Source of the DNA: Microbacterium sp. UFMG61
GTDB lineage: Bacteria; Actinomycetota; Actinomycetes; Actinomycetales; Microbacteriaceae
Assembly (NCBI RefSeq): GCF_015354505.1
Contig: NZ_JACAFP010000012.1
Span: 1-64,000, forward strand
DNA: 64,000 nt
Direction of reading: 5' to 3'
Below, one piece after another: positions 16,668 to 24,644 of this stretch. The position numbers were made by a program, and so were the translations under genes. Every line of letters begins with the position of its first letter. Within the stretch, counting starts at the first letter, position 1. Under the pieces are notes generated by a model. The model ran no database searches, was not told the origin of the DNA, and worked only from the letters and a program-made list of their open reading frames with translations.

Positions 16668-18059
16668 ATGAGCCGTTCAGACGGGCTGCGGGTCGTCGCG
16701 ATCGCCGACGCCGACTCGTTCGTGAAGTGGTCGGCGTCGCTGCTCGGCATCGTGCCCGGCATCCGCCCGCATCTGCTGCTGGTGCAGACGCCGCTGACCG
16801 CGAGCGTCGAGCAGCAGCGCACGGCGCTCGCCGGCACCGGCATGCCGGTCGAGGCCGTGACCCGCATCGCGTTCTCTCGCGCGGCGGCGTGGCTCGAGGG
16901 GCAACGCCCCGACGTGGTCCTGCTCGCCGGGCGTGGGCCGTTCGTGCGACTCATGGGCAGGGTCATCGATGCGCTCACGCATCGCCCGGTCGTCGTGGCC
17001 GGCCTGCCCGGCATGGCGATCCCCGCCCAACGCGGGGCACTCGACTACCGCCGGCATGCCGATCTGCTCGTCGTGCACTCGCATCGCGAGGCGCGGGCGT
17101 TCGCCGAGCTCGGGCGGCTCATCGACGTGCGGATGCCGACGGCTCTCGCGACGCTGCCGTTCGCGCGCTCCCGGTCTCGGATGCTCCAGGCAGACCGTGC
17201 ACGCGTGCTCGCCGGCGACTCTGTGCGGCCGGCGGGCACGATCGTGGCGGATCGGCCCGACGCCCCGCGTCCGGTGCGGGCTCCGGCGACCGATATCGTC
17301 TTCGCGGCGCAGGCCCTCGTGCCGGTCGGTCGCGAGGAGCGCGCCGAGATCGCCGCGACTCTCGTGCGCGCAGCCGAGGCCGACCCGGATCGCCGCATCG
17401 TCGTCAAGCTGCGGTCACGTCCGGGGGAGTCCGAGACCCACCTCGAGCGCGATCCGTACCTCGAGCTGCTTCCGTCGCGCAGGCCCGCGAACCTCGTCGT
17501 CTCGTACGACTCGATGGCCCATGCGCTGTCGACCGCCGCAGGACTCGTCACCGTCAGCTCGACCGCGGCGGTCGAGGCGGTCGCCCTCGGCGTTCCCGTG
17601 ATCGCGCTCGATTCGTTCGGCGTCAGCAAGAGCCTGCTCAACACGGTGTTCGTCGGCAGCGGACTGCTGGGCGGACGCAGAGAGGTCGTGGCGGGCCGCT
17701 TCCGGCATCCGCACCCCGACTGGCTGCGCGACAACTACTTCCACCCCGCGAGCGACTCGACCTGGTGGGAGCACGTCGAGCAACTCGTCGCCCTGCGTCG
17801 CGCCGGTGCTCTGCCGGCGAAGCGCGTGCCCGCCGCGCGCGGTGGTGCGCTGCACGAGGCATGGCACCGCGCGAGCGTGCTCGGTCGTGAGGATCGCACG
17901 CTCAGCGGTGCGGCGGCGCTCGCGATCGGGGCTCCCGCGACGAAGGCGCTCGCCGCTGTGCGTCGCGGCCGAGCGTCCGGCGACGGCGGCACATGGGCCG
18001 ATGCGACCACCGACGTCACGCTCGAGCCGAACCCGTTCCACGACTCGATCCGCCGCTGA
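16668..18059 (+). CDS. DUF6716 putative glycosyltransferase
   Basis: A 463-residue GT-B-like protein assigned to the DUF6716 family by overall pattern. It has an N-terminal Rossmann-like strand LRVVAIADADSFVKW, a central GMAIPAQRG segment and a C-terminal nucleotide-binding half with VTVSSTAAVEAVALGVPVI. It likely acts on the same glycan as the preceding nonulosonate genes. ATG 16668 has GGAG upstream; a GTG at 16647 overlapping the neuB stop (GTGA) would add seven residues and is nearly as plausible. Confidence 0.78.
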   Translation: MSRSDGLRVVAIADADSFVKWSASLLGIVPGIRPHLLLVQTPLTASVEQQRTALAGTGMPVEAVTRIAFSRAAAWLEGQRPDVVLLAGRGPFVRLMGRVIDALTHRPVVVAGLPGMAIPAQRGALDYRRHADLLVVHSHREARAFAELGRLIDVRMPTALATLPFARSRSRMLQADRARVLAGDSVRPAGTIVADRPDAPRPVRAPATDIVFAAQALVPVGREERAEIAATLVRAAEADPDRRIVVKLRSRPGESETHLERDPYLELLPSRRPANLVVSYDSMAHALSTAAGLVTVSSTAAVEAVALGVPVIALDSFGVSKSLLNTVFVGSGLLGGRREVVAGRFRHPHPDWLRDNYFHPASDSTWWEHVEQLVALRRAGALPAKRVPAARGGALHEAWHRASVLGREDRTLSGAAALAIGAPATKALAAVRRGRASGDGGTWADATTDVTLEPNPFHDSIRR

Positions 18060-18068
18060 GCGCCGCGC

Positions 18069-18671
18069 TCACCGATCGAGCAGTGCGCCGACCTGGGTCC
18101 GGACGTCCGCGGCGATCTCGTCGATGCTCGCGTCGGCGTTGATGCTCGCCGCCAGGGTGACGAACATCGCGGCCGAGACGATGCGGGCGAGCGCCGGGGC
18201 GCGGTGCTCGTCGATGCGCGGATCGCGGTTCAGGATGCCGGTCAGAGCCGCCTCGGTCTCGCCGACGATCCTCAGCGCCTCGGCGTGATGCGCGTCTGCG
18301 GGGTTGCCGAACACCATCTCACGGAGGTAGGTGCGGCCGTTCTCGACCTGCACGCGGTTGCACTCGATGATCGGGCGCAGGAGGGCCATCGCCGCGTCGA
18401 GTGTGTCGGTGGTCGCCTCGGCCGCCGTGCGTCCGGCCTCCAGCGCCTCGGCGTAGTGCACGTTCTGCACGAGCAGGAGAAGCTCGCCCTTCGTCTTGGC
18501 GTAGAGGAAGAGCGTCCCGGTGCCGACATCCGCTCTCTCGGCGATCTGCTGAGTCGTGACGTCGTCGATGCCGTGGGCGGCGAAGAGCTCGGCCGCGGCG
18601 GATGTGATCCGCTCGAGCTTCTGCTGCTTGTTCCGCTCGCGTCGCCCGAGAGGTGTGGCCTGGCTCGACAT
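18069..18671 (-). CDS. TetR family transcriptional regulator
   Basis: A 200-residue TetR-type repressor: N-terminal HTH in residues 15-60 (ITSAAAELFAAHGIDDVTTQQIAERADVG, seen in part) and a variable helical ligand domain. It is divergent from an SDR gene followed by an MDR reductase, which are its likely targets. GAGGGG lies upstream of ATG 18671. Confidence 0.88.
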   Translation of the reverse strand: MSSQATPLGRRERNKQQKLERITSAAAELFAAHGIDDVTTQQIAERADVGTGTLFLYAKTKGELLLLVQNVHYAEALEAGRTAAEATTDTLDAAMALLRPIIECNRVQVENGRTYLREMVFGNPADAHHAEALRIVGETEAALTGILNRDPRIDEHRAPALARIVSAAMFVTLAASINADASIDEIAADVRTQVGALLDR

Positions 18672-18691
18672 TCGCGTCCCCTCGGAATAGA

Positions 18692-18709
18692 AACTGAGTA
18701 CAGTCGGTT
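18692..18709. promoter_or_regulatory. Candidate TetR operator
   Basis: AACTGAGTACAGTCGGTT is an imperfect 18-bp palindrome (six paired positions per half, outer AAC/GTT) in the 54-bp gap between the tetR-type gene and the SDR gene. Size and position fit a TetR operator controlling both. Confidence 0.4.
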
Positions 18710-18725
18710 ATGACTGGAGTCGCTT

Positions 18726-19505
18726 GTGCATCTGCTCAGCGATCACACCTCATTGTCGCAAGAAGAAGTCGCGAAGAAGAAAGAGCGGTCCGTGCCTTCA
18801 CTCAACGGAGCTGTCGTCCTCGTCACCGGTGCGAACGGAGGCATCGGCACCCAGTTCGTGCACCAGGCGCTCGAGCGGGGAGCTGCGAAGGTCTACGTCA
18901 GTGCACGCACGCCGCGCGAGTGGGATGACGCCCGGGTCGTGCCCCTGACCCTCGATGTCACCGATGCGCAGTCCATCCGCGACGCCGTAGAGGCAGCATC
19001 TGACGTGACCGTGCTGATCAACAACGCCGGAGCTTCCGTGCCGACGGCGGGGATCCTCACGCACACCGATGACGAGATCCGTCGCAACGTCGAGACCAAC
19101 TTCCTCGGCCCGCTCTTCCTGACGCGTGCGTACGCTCCGCTGCTGTCGGGCCGCGACGGAGCCACGGTCATCGACATCCACTCGGCTCTCGCCTGGTTCG
19201 CCGTCGGTGGCATCTACAGCGCCACGAAGGCGGCGCTGTGGTCGGCGACCAACTCGCTGCGCCTCGAGCTGGCGCCCGCGGGAGTGCACGTCGTCGGCGT
19301 GCACGTCGGCTACGTCGACACGGCGATGGCCGAGCACGTCTCCGAGCCCAAGACCGATCCGGCCGACCTCGTGCGGTCGATCCTCGACGCGACGGAACGG
19401 GGCGAGTACGAGGTGCTCGCCGACGAGATCTCGGTGCAGCTCAAGGCCGGTCTCAGTGCGCCGCTGGAGGCGGTCTACCCCCAGCTCGGCACGTCGGCCG
19501 TCTGA
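18726..19505 (+). CDS. SDR family oxidoreductase
   Basis: A 259-residue short-chain dehydrogenase with VTGANGGIGTQF (cofactor loop), LINNAGAS (NNAG), and YSATK (YxxxK) preceded by a Ser in DIHSALAW. It reduces or oxidises an unknown small molecule with NAD(P). GTG 18726 has GGAG six bases upstream; an in-frame GTG at 18792 would trim a 22-residue Lys-rich leader and fits the family start better, so the start is uncertain. It likely forms an operon with the next reductase, both under the TetR regulator. Confidence 0.85.
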   Translation: MHLLSDHTSLSQEEVAKKKERSVPSLNGAVVLVTGANGGIGTQFVHQALERGAAKVYVSARTPREWDDARVVPLTLDVTDAQSIRDAVEAASDVTVLINNAGASVPTAGILTHTDDEIRRNVETNFLGPLFLTRAYAPLLSGRDGATVIDIHSALAWFAVGGIYSATKAALWSATNSLRLELAPAGVHVVGVHVGYVDTAMAEHVSEPKTDPADLVRSILDATERGEYEVLADEISVQLKAGLSAPLEAVYPQLGTSAV

Positions 19506-19536
19506 CCTCCACCCCTGAGAGTGAAGGAGAACGATC

Positions 19537-20535
19537 ATGCGCGCATTCGTGCTCACGAAGTACAGGCAGCCGCTCGAGCTGAGAGAGACCGCTGAACCGG
19601 ATGTCGGTGACCGAGACGTCCTGATCCGGGTAGAGGCCGTCGGACTCAACCAGCTGGACGAGAAGATCCGCGCGGGCGAGTTCGCGCAGATCCTGCCGTA
19701 CTCGTTGCCGGTCGTGCTCGGCAACGACGTCGCCGGCACCGTGATCCGCGTCGGCGGACTCGTCGAGTCGTTCCGGCCGGGCGATCGGGTGTTCGCGCGT
19801 CCCGACGAGCGCCGCATGGGGGCGTTCGCCGAACGCCTCGCGGTCGCCGAGTCGGATCTCGCTCTCGTGCCGACCCGCATCACGGCGGCAGAGGCCGCAT
19901 CCCTGCCGCTCGTGGCGCTCACGGCCTGGCAGGCGCTGGTCGAGCGGGGTCGGGTAACGCACGGTCAGAAGGTCCTGATCCACGCGGGCGCGGGTGGTGT
20001 CGGCTCGATCGCGATCCAGCTCGCGAAGCATCTCGGAGCCACCGTCGCGACGACCGCGAGCGCGGCCAACGCCGACTTCGTCCGCCGCCTGGGCGCCGAT
20101 GTCGTGGTCGACCACCGCACCGAGGACTTCGAAGAAGTGCTCTCGGACTACGACCTCGTGCTCGACAGTCTCGGCGGCGAGAATCTCGAGAGGTCGCTGC
20201 GTGTACTGAAGAAGGGCGGTCTCGCGATCGGGATCTCGGGGCCTCCCGACCCCGCGTTCGCGAAGCGCAAGAAGCTGAACGTCGTGGTGCGGCTCGCGAT
20301 CGCCGCGCTGAGTCGAAAGGTCCGGCGCCAGGCGAAGCGCCTCGGAGTCAGGTACGAGTTCCTGTTCATGCGTGCGGATGGCGCCCAGCTGAGCAGCATC
20401 GCGACTCTGGTGGATGACGGGGTGATCACGCCCGTCGTCTCGAAGACGTATCCGTTCGAGCAGATCCCTGCGGCGCTCGCCGATCTCGCGGCCGGTGGTG
20501 GTCGGGGCAAGATCGTGGCGACGCTCGAGAGCTGA
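19537..20535 (+). CDS. Zinc-independent MDR NADP-dependent oxidoreductase (quinone reductase-like)
   Basis: A 332-residue medium-chain dehydrogenase: GroES-like domain in residues 1-125 and a Rossmann domain with HAGAGGVGSIAIQLAKHLGA. Structural-zinc cysteines are absent, as in quinone oxidoreductases. Likely detoxifies quinones or enones using NADPH. GAAGGAG precedes ATG 19537. The 31-bp gap to the SDR gene suggests cotranscription, so the TetR regulator may respond to a reactive carbonyl or quinone. Confidence 0.88.
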   Translation: MRAFVLTKYRQPLELRETAEPDVGDRDVLIRVEAVGLNQLDEKIRAGEFAQILPYSLPVVLGNDVAGTVIRVGGLVESFRPGDRVFARPDERRMGAFAERLAVAESDLALVPTRITAAEAASLPLVALTAWQALVERGRVTHGQKVLIHAGAGGVGSIAIQLAKHLGATVATTASAANADFVRRLGADVVVDHRTEDFEEVLSDYDLVLDSLGGENLERSLRVLKKGGLAIGISGPPDPAFAKRKKLNVVVRLAIAALSRKVRRQAKRLGVRYEFLFMRADGAQLSSIATLVDDGVITPVVSKTYPFEQIPAALADLAAGGGRGKIVATLES

Positions 20536-20543
20536 ACGAGCAA

Positions 20544-20590
20544 CCGGCTCTGCACCTTCCGCCGAATCGGGTGAGGAGGCGCAGAGCCGG
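20544..20590. terminator. Bidirectional hairpin between convergent genes
   Basis: CCGGCTCTGC (20544-20553) pairs perfectly with GCAGAGCCGG (20581-20590) around a 27-base loop. It lies between the stops of the MDR gene (+) and the ABC permease gene (-). Confidence 0.5.
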
Positions 20591-20602
20591 CATCCGCTCA
20601 TC

Positions 20603-21394
20603 TCAGCTGCTGCGGCGGATGGCACGCACTCCCACGACGAGGCCGATCGCCGCGACGGCCACAGCCGAGATCCAGCCCCACAGCACGGTCGCATCGCCGA
20701 GGTCGCCGGCGAACAGCGCTCGCTCTGCCTGCACGACCCAGTTGACAGGGTTGACCGAGGCGACCGCGCGCATCCACGCCGGGCCGTCATCGAGCGGCAG
20801 CAGCATGCCCGAGAGGATCAGCAGCGGGAAGATCAGCGACTGCTGCACGCCCCAGAACAGCCACTCGCGATCCTTCGTGGCCAGTGCCAGCGAGTACGAC
20901 AGCGAACCGAGCCCGACGCCGAAGACCGCCAGCAGGGCGAGTCCGATCAGCAGTCCGGGCACGTTGATCGCGAACCCGAACGGCCAGGCGATCAGCACGA
21001 TCACGAGCGCCTGCACGACGATCGGCGCGATCTCCTTGAGAGCCCGTCCGACGAGCAGCGACGAGCGGGCGAGGGGAGCGACCAGGGTGCGCTCGTGCGA
21101 GCCGGTCATCATCTCGTACTGCAGGTTCGACCCGGTCGCTCCGGTGCCGAACAGCACGATCATCACGAGCACACCCGGCACGAACCAGGCCAGGGTCTCG
21201 CTCGCCGGCTGACCCGAACCGCCGATCAGCAACGGCGCGAAGAGGCCCAGGAAGACGAGCGGCTGCAGCAGGCTGAAGATCAGCGTGAAGGGGTCGCGCA
21301 GCACGGGCTTGAGTTCGCGAGTGAGTACGTTCTTCGTGTCGCGCACGAGGTTCGCCCGCACGAGGGTGTCGGTGGTCGTGTCGGTGGTGGTCAT
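20603..21394 (-). CDS. ABC-2 type exporter permease
   Basis: A 263-residue ABC-2 membrane subunit with six hydrophobic segments after a cytoplasmic N-terminus (LTRELKPVLRDPFTLIF). The pattern matches DrrB-type drug/lipid exporter permeases. Its start overlaps the ATP-binding gene's stop (ATGA at 21391-21394), so the two subunits are translated together. Substrate is not evident. Confidence 0.88.
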   Translation of the reverse strand: MTTTDTTTDTLVRANLVRDTKNVLTRELKPVLRDPFTLIFSLLQPLVFLGLFAPLLIGGSGQPASETLAWFVPGVLVMIVLFGTGATGSNLQYEMMTGSHERTLVAPLARSSLLVGRALKEIAPIVVQALVIVLIAWPFGFAINVPGLLIGLALLAVFGVGLGSLSYSLALATKDREWLFWGVQQSLIFPLLILSGMLLPLDDGPAWMRAVASVNPVNWVVQAERALFAGDLGDATVLWGWISAVAVAAIGLVVGVRAIRRSS

Positions 21395-22437
21395 GAGAGG
21401 ACTCCTGTCTTGTCGTTCTCGCTGGTGTCGGCTGCGGCGTCCGCGCCGGTCTCGGATGCGTCGCCGCCGCCCTCGCCTGCTTCGCGCAGTGTGCGCCCGG
21501 TGAGGGCGAGGAACACGTCGTCGAGAGTGGGAGGCACTCCGGTCGCCCGGCGGACGAGGATGCCGGCGGCATCCAGTTCGCGCACGATCACCGGCAGCAG
21601 CTGATCGCCGTCGGGGACGGCGAGCGACACCGAGTCGCCGTCGATGGCCGCATCGGCCGTGCTGAGCCGTGCGATGACGGGGCGCGCGGCCACCGCATCC
21701 GCCTCGCTCGCGAAGCCGAACGTGAGCACGTCCCCGGCGAGGGTCGCTTTCAGCGACGCCGCGTCGTCGTCGGCGATGATGCGGCCCTTGTCCATGACCA
21801 TGACGCGTTCGGCATAGCGGTCGGCCTCTTCGAGGTAGTGTGTCGTGAGGAACACCGTCGTGCCGTGCTGCGTGCGGAGGTCGAGGATGTGCTCCCAGAG
21901 ATTCGCTCGGCTCTGCGGGTCGAGGCCCGTCGACGGCTCGTCGAGGAAGATCAGCGGCGGGGCGTGCATGAGTCCGAGCGCGATGTCGAGCCGGCGCTTC
22001 TGCCCGCCGCTCAGCTGCTGCACCGTGCGGGTCGCGAACGACGCGAGGTCGAGCGATTCGATCAGCTCGTCTGCTCTGCGGATGCTGTCGCGCCGGGTCA
22101 TGCCGTAGAACGCGCCCTGGCTCAACAGCTCGTCGCGCACGCGCTGCGAGAAGCTCCCGCTCGTGAGCTGGCCGACATAGCCGATGCGGGCGCGCACTCC
22201 GGCGGCATCCGTGTGGATGTCGTGGCCGACCACCCGGGCGGTTCCCGACGTCGGAGGGATCAGTGTCGTCAGCATCCGCAGACTCGTGGACTTGCCCGCG
22301 CCGTTCGGACCGAGGAACGCGACGAGCTCGCCGCGGACCGCGGTGAAGGAGAGATCGGTGACTGCGTGCACCGGCGTCTTCTTGACGGTGAAGACCTTGG
22401 TCAGGCCCTCGGTTTCGATGATGGATTCGTTCGACAT
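21391..22437 (-). CDS. ABC exporter ATP-binding protein (DrrA-like)
   Basis: A 348-residue ATPase: Walker A GPNGAGKST, signature LSGGQKRR, Walker B LIFLDEPSTGLD and switch TTHYLEEADRYAERV. The DrrA-type C-terminal domain (residues 230-320) is present, followed by an acidic Asp/Ala-rich tail. It energises the permease encoded downstream. TAGTCT lies six bases before ATG 22437, a leaderless start. It is divergent from a WYL-domain regulator. Confidence 0.92.
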   Translation of the reverse strand: MSNESIIETEGLTKVFTVKKTPVHAVTDLSFTAVRGELVAFLGPNGAGKSTSLRMLTTLIPPTSGTARVVGHDIHTDAAGVRARIGYVGQLTSGSFSQRVRDELLSQGAFYGMTRRDSIRRADELIESLDLASFATRTVQQLSGGQKRRLDIALGLMHAPPLIFLDEPSTGLDPQSRANLWEHILDLRTQHGTTVFLTTHYLEEADRYAERVMVMDKGRIIADDDAASLKATLAGDVLTFGFASEADAVAARPVIARLSTADAAIDGDSVSLAVPDGDQLLPVIVRELDAAGILVRRATGVPPTLDDVFLALTGRTLREAGEGGGDASETGADAAADTSENDKTGVLS

Positions 22438-22443
22438 GCTCAG

Positions 22444-22498
22444 AGACTACGAATCAACCAGGACAGATTCTGTCCGCAATATCTGGCAATCTGACATC
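22444..22498. promoter_or_regulatory. Shared divergent promoter with GGACAG operator
   Basis: A perfect palindrome GGACAG-ATT-CTGTCC at 22461-22475 lies between two leaderless starts: TAGTCT on the minus strand (22444-22449) for the exporter and CAATCT (22487-22492) for the regulator. By distance it covers the -35 position of both promoters, so one bound regulator could block both. Confidence 0.6.
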
Positions 22499-23485
22499 AT
22501 GTCCGACACCACCTCTCGCGCTCTCGCGCTGCTCAACCTGCTGCAGACGCACCGGCACTGGCCCGGGACCGAGCTCGCCGGCCGACTCGGCGTCACCGAG
22601 CGCACCGTGCGCCGCGATGTCGACAGGTTGCGCGAGCTCGGGTACCGGGTCGAGTCGACGCCGGGTGCGGCCGGCGGCTACCGCCTCGAGGCCGGCAGTG
22701 CGGTGCCGCCGCTGCTGCTCACCGACGACGAGGCCGTCACGATGGCCATCGGCCTCCGGGTCGCGGCGACGCAGCAGCTCGTGGGAGGTGCGGAGGTCAC
22801 TATGACCGCACTCGCGAAGCTCGAGCAGGTGCTCCCGACGGCGCTGCGGCAGCGGGTGAACGCGCTCGCCGCCTCCGTGCAGCCGTCGCGGATCGGTGAT
22901 GGGCCGGTCGTGTCGCCGGCGGTATTGGGCGAGATCGCGATGGCGACGCGCGACCACGAGCGACTGCGCATGCGGTACGTCGACGGGGCGGGGGCCGAGA
23001 GCATCCGACGGGTCGAACCGCACGCCCTCGCTCCCTCCGGACGCAAGTGGTTCCTGCTGTGCTGGGATCTCGATCGTGACGACTGGCGGACGTTCCGCGT
23101 CGACCGCATCGTGTCGGTCGAGCACACGCGGGTGCTGTTCACCCGTCGCGAGATCAGCGAGGACGAGATCGAGGAGCGCGTGCTGATCGCCGCGTCGTGG
23201 ACTCCGCAGAAGATCGAGGCGGATGCCGTGATGGACCTGCCGCTGTCGACCATGGAGGCCGTGTTCGGCCCGTGGTCCGACGGGGCGACGGCAGAGGGCG
23301 AGGACCGCACCCGGTGGCCGTTCGGCGGATCGGACTGGCGGGAGGCGATGTACGCGCTGCTCTGGATCCCCGAGGGCGTCGAGTACACGACGAGTCTCCC
23401 CGAGCCGCATCGCGCGGAGCTCACGGAGGCGGTGGAGCGGCTGCTGCGGGCACTCGATGCGCCCGCTCCCGCCTCACGCGGGTAG
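22499..23485 (+). CDS. WYL domain transcriptional regulator
   Basis: A 328-residue regulator: N-terminal HTH-11/DeoR-like winged helix (GRLGVTERTVRRDVDRL at residues 20-45) and a WYL ligand domain around residues 140-220, with the WYL-type KWFLLCWDLDRDDWRTFRVDRI region. WYL proteins sense nucleic acids or small molecules. ATG 22499 follows CAATCT by six bases. Divergence from the DrrAB-like exporter with a shared palindrome makes that its likely target. Its last 12 bases overlap the convergent DUF998 gene. Confidence 0.88.
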   Translation: MSDTTSRALALLNLLQTHRHWPGTELAGRLGVTERTVRRDVDRLRELGYRVESTPGAAGGYRLEAGSAVPPLLLTDDEAVTMAIGLRVAATQQLVGGAEVTMTALAKLEQVLPTALRQRVNALAASVQPSRIGDGPVVSPAVLGEIAMATRDHERLRMRYVDGAGAESIRRVEPHALAPSGRKWFLLCWDLDRDDWRTFRVDRIVSVEHTRVLFTRREISEDEIEERVLIAASWTPQKIEADAVMDLPLSTMEAVFGPWSDGATAEGEDRTRWPFGGSDWREAMYALLWIPEGVEYTTSLPEPHRAELTEAVERLLRALDAPAPASRG

Positions 23486-24409
23486 CTGCCCGCGCGCGAC
23501 GAGAGAGGGCGGATTCGCGTCATCCCACCGCTGGAAGGTCTGCACCCACCAGAACGTCGCGAACAGGATCAGGGCGACGGCCTCTCCGAACAGCACCACA
23601 GGCGTCTCGCCGAAGGTCTGACGGAAGAGCAGAGCGACGACGAGCAGCAGCAGGTCGGCGATCAGGAGCCCCGCGATCCAGCGGTAGATCGATCGTTGGC
23701 GCGGAGTGGGTGGGGTCTCGCCGGGCTCGAGCGGGCCTCCGGCGTAGAGGATCGGGACGGCGGCGAACACCCCGAAGAACACCAGGGTCACCGCGAAGTG
23801 GATGCTGTGCACCGGCCAGAAGTTGAACGGGAAGTGCTCGTTGAGTGCGGGCCAGAACGCGAGCGCCACGACGACGACCGCGGTGATGACGGCGATGACC
23901 GATACCAGGCGAGCGGAACGGTTCGGGGTGCGGGTGCGGCGTCGGATCGCCGCCATCGTCACCACCACGGCCACGACCACGATCGCGTAGACGGCGATCC
24001 CGGCCTTGGCGGTGCCGATGCTCGCCGAGGGAATGCAGTCCGCCGTGTCTGGGCAGGCGAGATGGCCGATCGCGCGAGAATCGGCGAGCCCGGTCGGGAC
24101 GATCGCGATGAGCGGCGCGAACACCGCGCACACATCGAGCAGGGTCGTCGCCCGGCTGCGTCCGGAGAGGGCGAGGAGTACGACGGATGCCGCGATCAGC
24201 GCTCCGACGAAGATGTCGCGCGCCGGGGTGTAGAACGCGTGACTGATCGAGGCGAGCGGGTGCCAGCCGACGATGAGCGGCTCCCACGTGATGACGATGC
24301 TCTGCAGAGCCACGCTGACGAGCAGGGTGAAGACGATCAACACGAGGGAGAGCCGCAGGTAGCGGTGGGTCTTCTGTCCGGTCGTCGCGGGGGACTCTGC
24401 GGCTGCCAT
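23474..24409 (-). CDS. DUF998-like multipass membrane protein
   Basis: A 311-residue protein with about eight hydrophobic helices, resembling DUF998 membrane proteins of unknown function. A CPDTADCIPS loop with two Cys lies between helices three and four. ATG 24409 is chosen because TACGGT lies exactly six bases upstream on the minus strand; an in-frame GTG at 24424 lies within that promoter. It overlaps the WYL gene by 12 bases tail to tail. Confidence 0.72.
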   Translation of the reverse strand: MAAAESPATTGQKTHRYLRLSLVLIVFTLLVSVALQSIVITWEPLIVGWHPLASISHAFYTPARDIFVGALIAASVVLLALSGRSRATTLLDVCAVFAPLIAIVPTGLADSRAIGHLACPDTADCIPSASIGTAKAGIAVYAIVVVAVVVTMAAIRRRTRTPNRSARLVSVIAVITAVVVVALAFWPALNEHFPFNFWPVHSIHFAVTLVFFGVFAAVPILYAGGPLEPGETPPTPRQRSIYRWIAGLLIADLLLLVVALLFRQTFGETPVVLFGEAVALILFATFWWVQTFQRWDDANPPSLVARGQLPA

Positions 24410-24544
24410 GAGGCGACCGTACACCGCAGCGCGGACGGAGCCGGATGACGCGGCGTGACGCTTCCGGACACGCGGCGACTCACTCTGTCAATCCCCGCAA
24501 CGATCCTGGTGTTCCGGTGTGGCGCGAGGTAACGTCATCCCCAT

Positions 24545-24620
24545 CGCGGCGATCCGGGCGGTCCCGGGCCTCAGCTCATATCTGACGGCGTTGCGGGTTC
24601 GACTCCCGCCGTCGCGTCCA
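24545..24620 (+). tRNA. tRNA-like gene with CAU anticodon, atypical
   Basis: A 76-base cloverleaf can be drawn. Acceptor CGCGGCG (24545-24551) pairs with CGTCGCG (24610-24616) with one G-T wobble, and CCA is encoded at 24618-24620. The T arm is canonical: GCGGG-TTCGACT-CCCGC. The anticodon stem has four pairs (CTCAG/CTGAC, outer C-C mismatch) and a seven-base loop CTCATAT with CAT at 24577-24579. Oddities: A at position 8 instead of U, a short D loop with GG, a six-base variable loop and T as discriminator. It may be a decayed or unusual Met/Ile2-type tRNA. It is alone on the plus strand. Confidence 0.6.
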
Positions 24621-24644
24621 CTCTGTCCGGATCCGGATGCCCGG

